From positions 186,001 to 250,000 of the forward strand of contig NZ_RKME01000003.1 of NCBI RefSeq assembly GCF_003797825.1: a stretch of DNA of 64,000 bases, in the 5' to 3' direction. This document shows, piece by piece, positions 63,336 through 64,000 of this stretch; position 1 is the first letter of the stretch; each line of letters starts with the position of its first letter. The stretch is from Gordonia sp. OPL2 (lineage in GTDB: Bacteria > Actinomycetota > Actinomycetes > Mycobacteriales > Mycobacteriaceae). Under the pieces are notes generated by a model. The model did no database searches. It was given only the letters and a program-made list of their open reading frames with translations, and was not told the DNA's origin. Position numbers and translations under genes: made by a program.

Positions 63336-64000
63336 TCACACCCCGTCGAATCCGTCGTCGGGACCGTACCGCTGTTTCAACAGGAAGGCCTCGGCGTCGG
63401 TGAGCGCCTCGGCCATCGTCGCGTGCACGTGCGGCAGTGTGGGATCGAATCCGCGAAGTGCCTCGGGCGCAACGATGTCGGGAATCACCCGGTCATTGCG
63501 GTGCCGGTCCACACTCGCGCGCATGACCCCATCGGGATCGACCACCATGCCGCGCTGACCGCGGTCGTCGAGGGTGTGTTTGAAGGTCAGCACCATCGTC
63601 CGTGCCACCGGATCCACGATCCCGATCCGCGAGATGTCGACGATCGCGACGTCATAGCGGTCGATGTCGTCCTCGAGTCGTCGCATCGCGGCCTCGGCCC
63701 CGGAGAACGTGAGGTCGCCCTGCAGCTCGTAGACACGCACACGGTCGCGAGACGTCCTCAGGTAGCTTCGCTCACGTTCGGTCCAGTCCTCGCCGACCTC
63801 GAACTCGCCGATGTCATAGGTGGCACGGATCGTCACCCGGCTCTCGCGGGTCAGGTTGAACATGTGCAGGCCGAGATCGGTCGACAGATGCCGGCAGGTG
63901 TCGATCCCCCGCACGCTGTTGCCGTGGCGGTCGAGTCGGGGCGAATACACGCCGATCCCGAGCTGGCCCGGAAGGACCGCGAGTATTCCGCCACCCACCC
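63336..64000 (-). CDS. glsA: Glutaminase-STAS fusion protein (5' part outside window)
   Basis: Only the C-terminal 220 or so residues are present; the gene runs off the right edge. The first part reads like the end of a serine-dependent glutaminase (LPGQLGIGVYSPRLDRHGNSVRG and LSTDLGLHMF). A STAS domain follows from about residue 85 of the fragment (RVYELQGDLTFSGAEAAMRRLE, DVAIVDISRIGIVDPVA), and the tail holds DAEAFLLKQR. Glutaminase converts glutamine to glutamate; the STAS part may control or localise it. It ends 39 nt before the nucS start. Confidence 0.85.
   Translation of the reverse strand, partial: VGGGILAVLPGQLGIGVYSPRLDRHGNSVRGIDTCRHLSTDLGLHMFNLTRESRVTIRATYDIGEFEVGEDWTERERSYLRTSRDRVRVYELQGDLTFSGAEAAMRRLEDDIDRYDVAIVDISRIGIVDPVARTMVLTFKHTLDDRGQRGMVVDPDGVMRASVDRHRNDRVIPDIVAPEALRGFDPTLPHVHATMAEALTDAEAFLLKQRYGPDDGFDGV

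Overview
The window is high-GC actinobacterial DNA. It carries a type I fatty acid synthase, an L,D-transpeptidase lipoprotein, NucS, a PimC-like glycosyltransferase, GlgE/GlgB and CysO/CysM/Mec, so it comes from a mycolic-acid bacterium (order Mycobacteriales). The gene content and style look most like Gordonia or a close relative; that genus call is inference. No rRNA, CRISPR array, integrase, transposase or phage gene is visible.

Layout. (1) About 0.2-13.0 kb: tRNA-Lys, ldtB, a DUF3618 protein, bcp, a TetR regulator, acpS and the 9.2-kb fas gene. From memory of the M. tuberculosis H37Rv map this matches Rv2518c-Rv2524c. (2) About 13.5-37.6 kb is a patchwork not found in that order in H37Rv. 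It holds a HIT protein and CobB sirtuin pair, a very large SF1 helicase with a C-terminal endonuclease-like domain, a rhodanese-like protein without the catalytic Cys, a DEAD-box RNA helicase and a FadD15-like acyl-CoA ligase. It continues with an OpgC-like membrane protein coupled to a PLP lyase, a methyltransferase coupled to a small HTH protein, an OhrR/Ohr organic peroxide module with a DoxX-like gene, and a carbohydrate or cyclitol catabolic module. That module has two LacI repressors, two Gfo/Idh/MocA dehydrogenases, two TIM-barrel isomerases/dehydratases and an MFS sugar transporter, and is followed by the C-terminal scrap of a lost amidohydrolase gene and tRNA-Leu. (3) About 37.8-63.3 kb follows M. 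tuberculosis Rv1343c-Rv1321 closely: lprD-like, DUF3817, rdgB, rph, MBL phosphodiesterase, murI, rhomboid, cysM, cysO, mec, P1 peptidase, DUF2017, clpS, pncB, dinG, glgE, glgB, thioredoxin, fadA4, methylmalonyl-CoA epimerase and nucS. Differences are a pncA gene between pncB and dinG, no glgP between dinG and glgE, and an added MFS/MTH1187/DUF3817 group. The window ends inside a glutaminase-STAS gene.

How the genes work together. fas and acpS make and activate the FAS I synthase. cysM, cysO and mec form the sulfur-carrier-dependent cysteine pathway, inside a minus-strand run of eleven genes from clpS to rdgB whose members often overlap or nearly touch. pncB and pncA recycle nicotinamide to NAD. 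glgE and glgB build branched alpha-glucan from maltose-1-phosphate. ohrR and ohr detoxify organic peroxides.

The points most worth a second look are murI, which has no ATG/GTG/TTG before its catalytic FDSG motif and appears to start at ATA inside a 4-nt overlap with the rhomboid stop; the helicase-nuclease fusion; the paired LacI-controlled dehydrogenase/TIM-barrel module with palindromic operators placed over the predicted start sites; three inverted repeats packed between the small HTH gene and ohrR; and a 21-bp tandem repeat after glgB.
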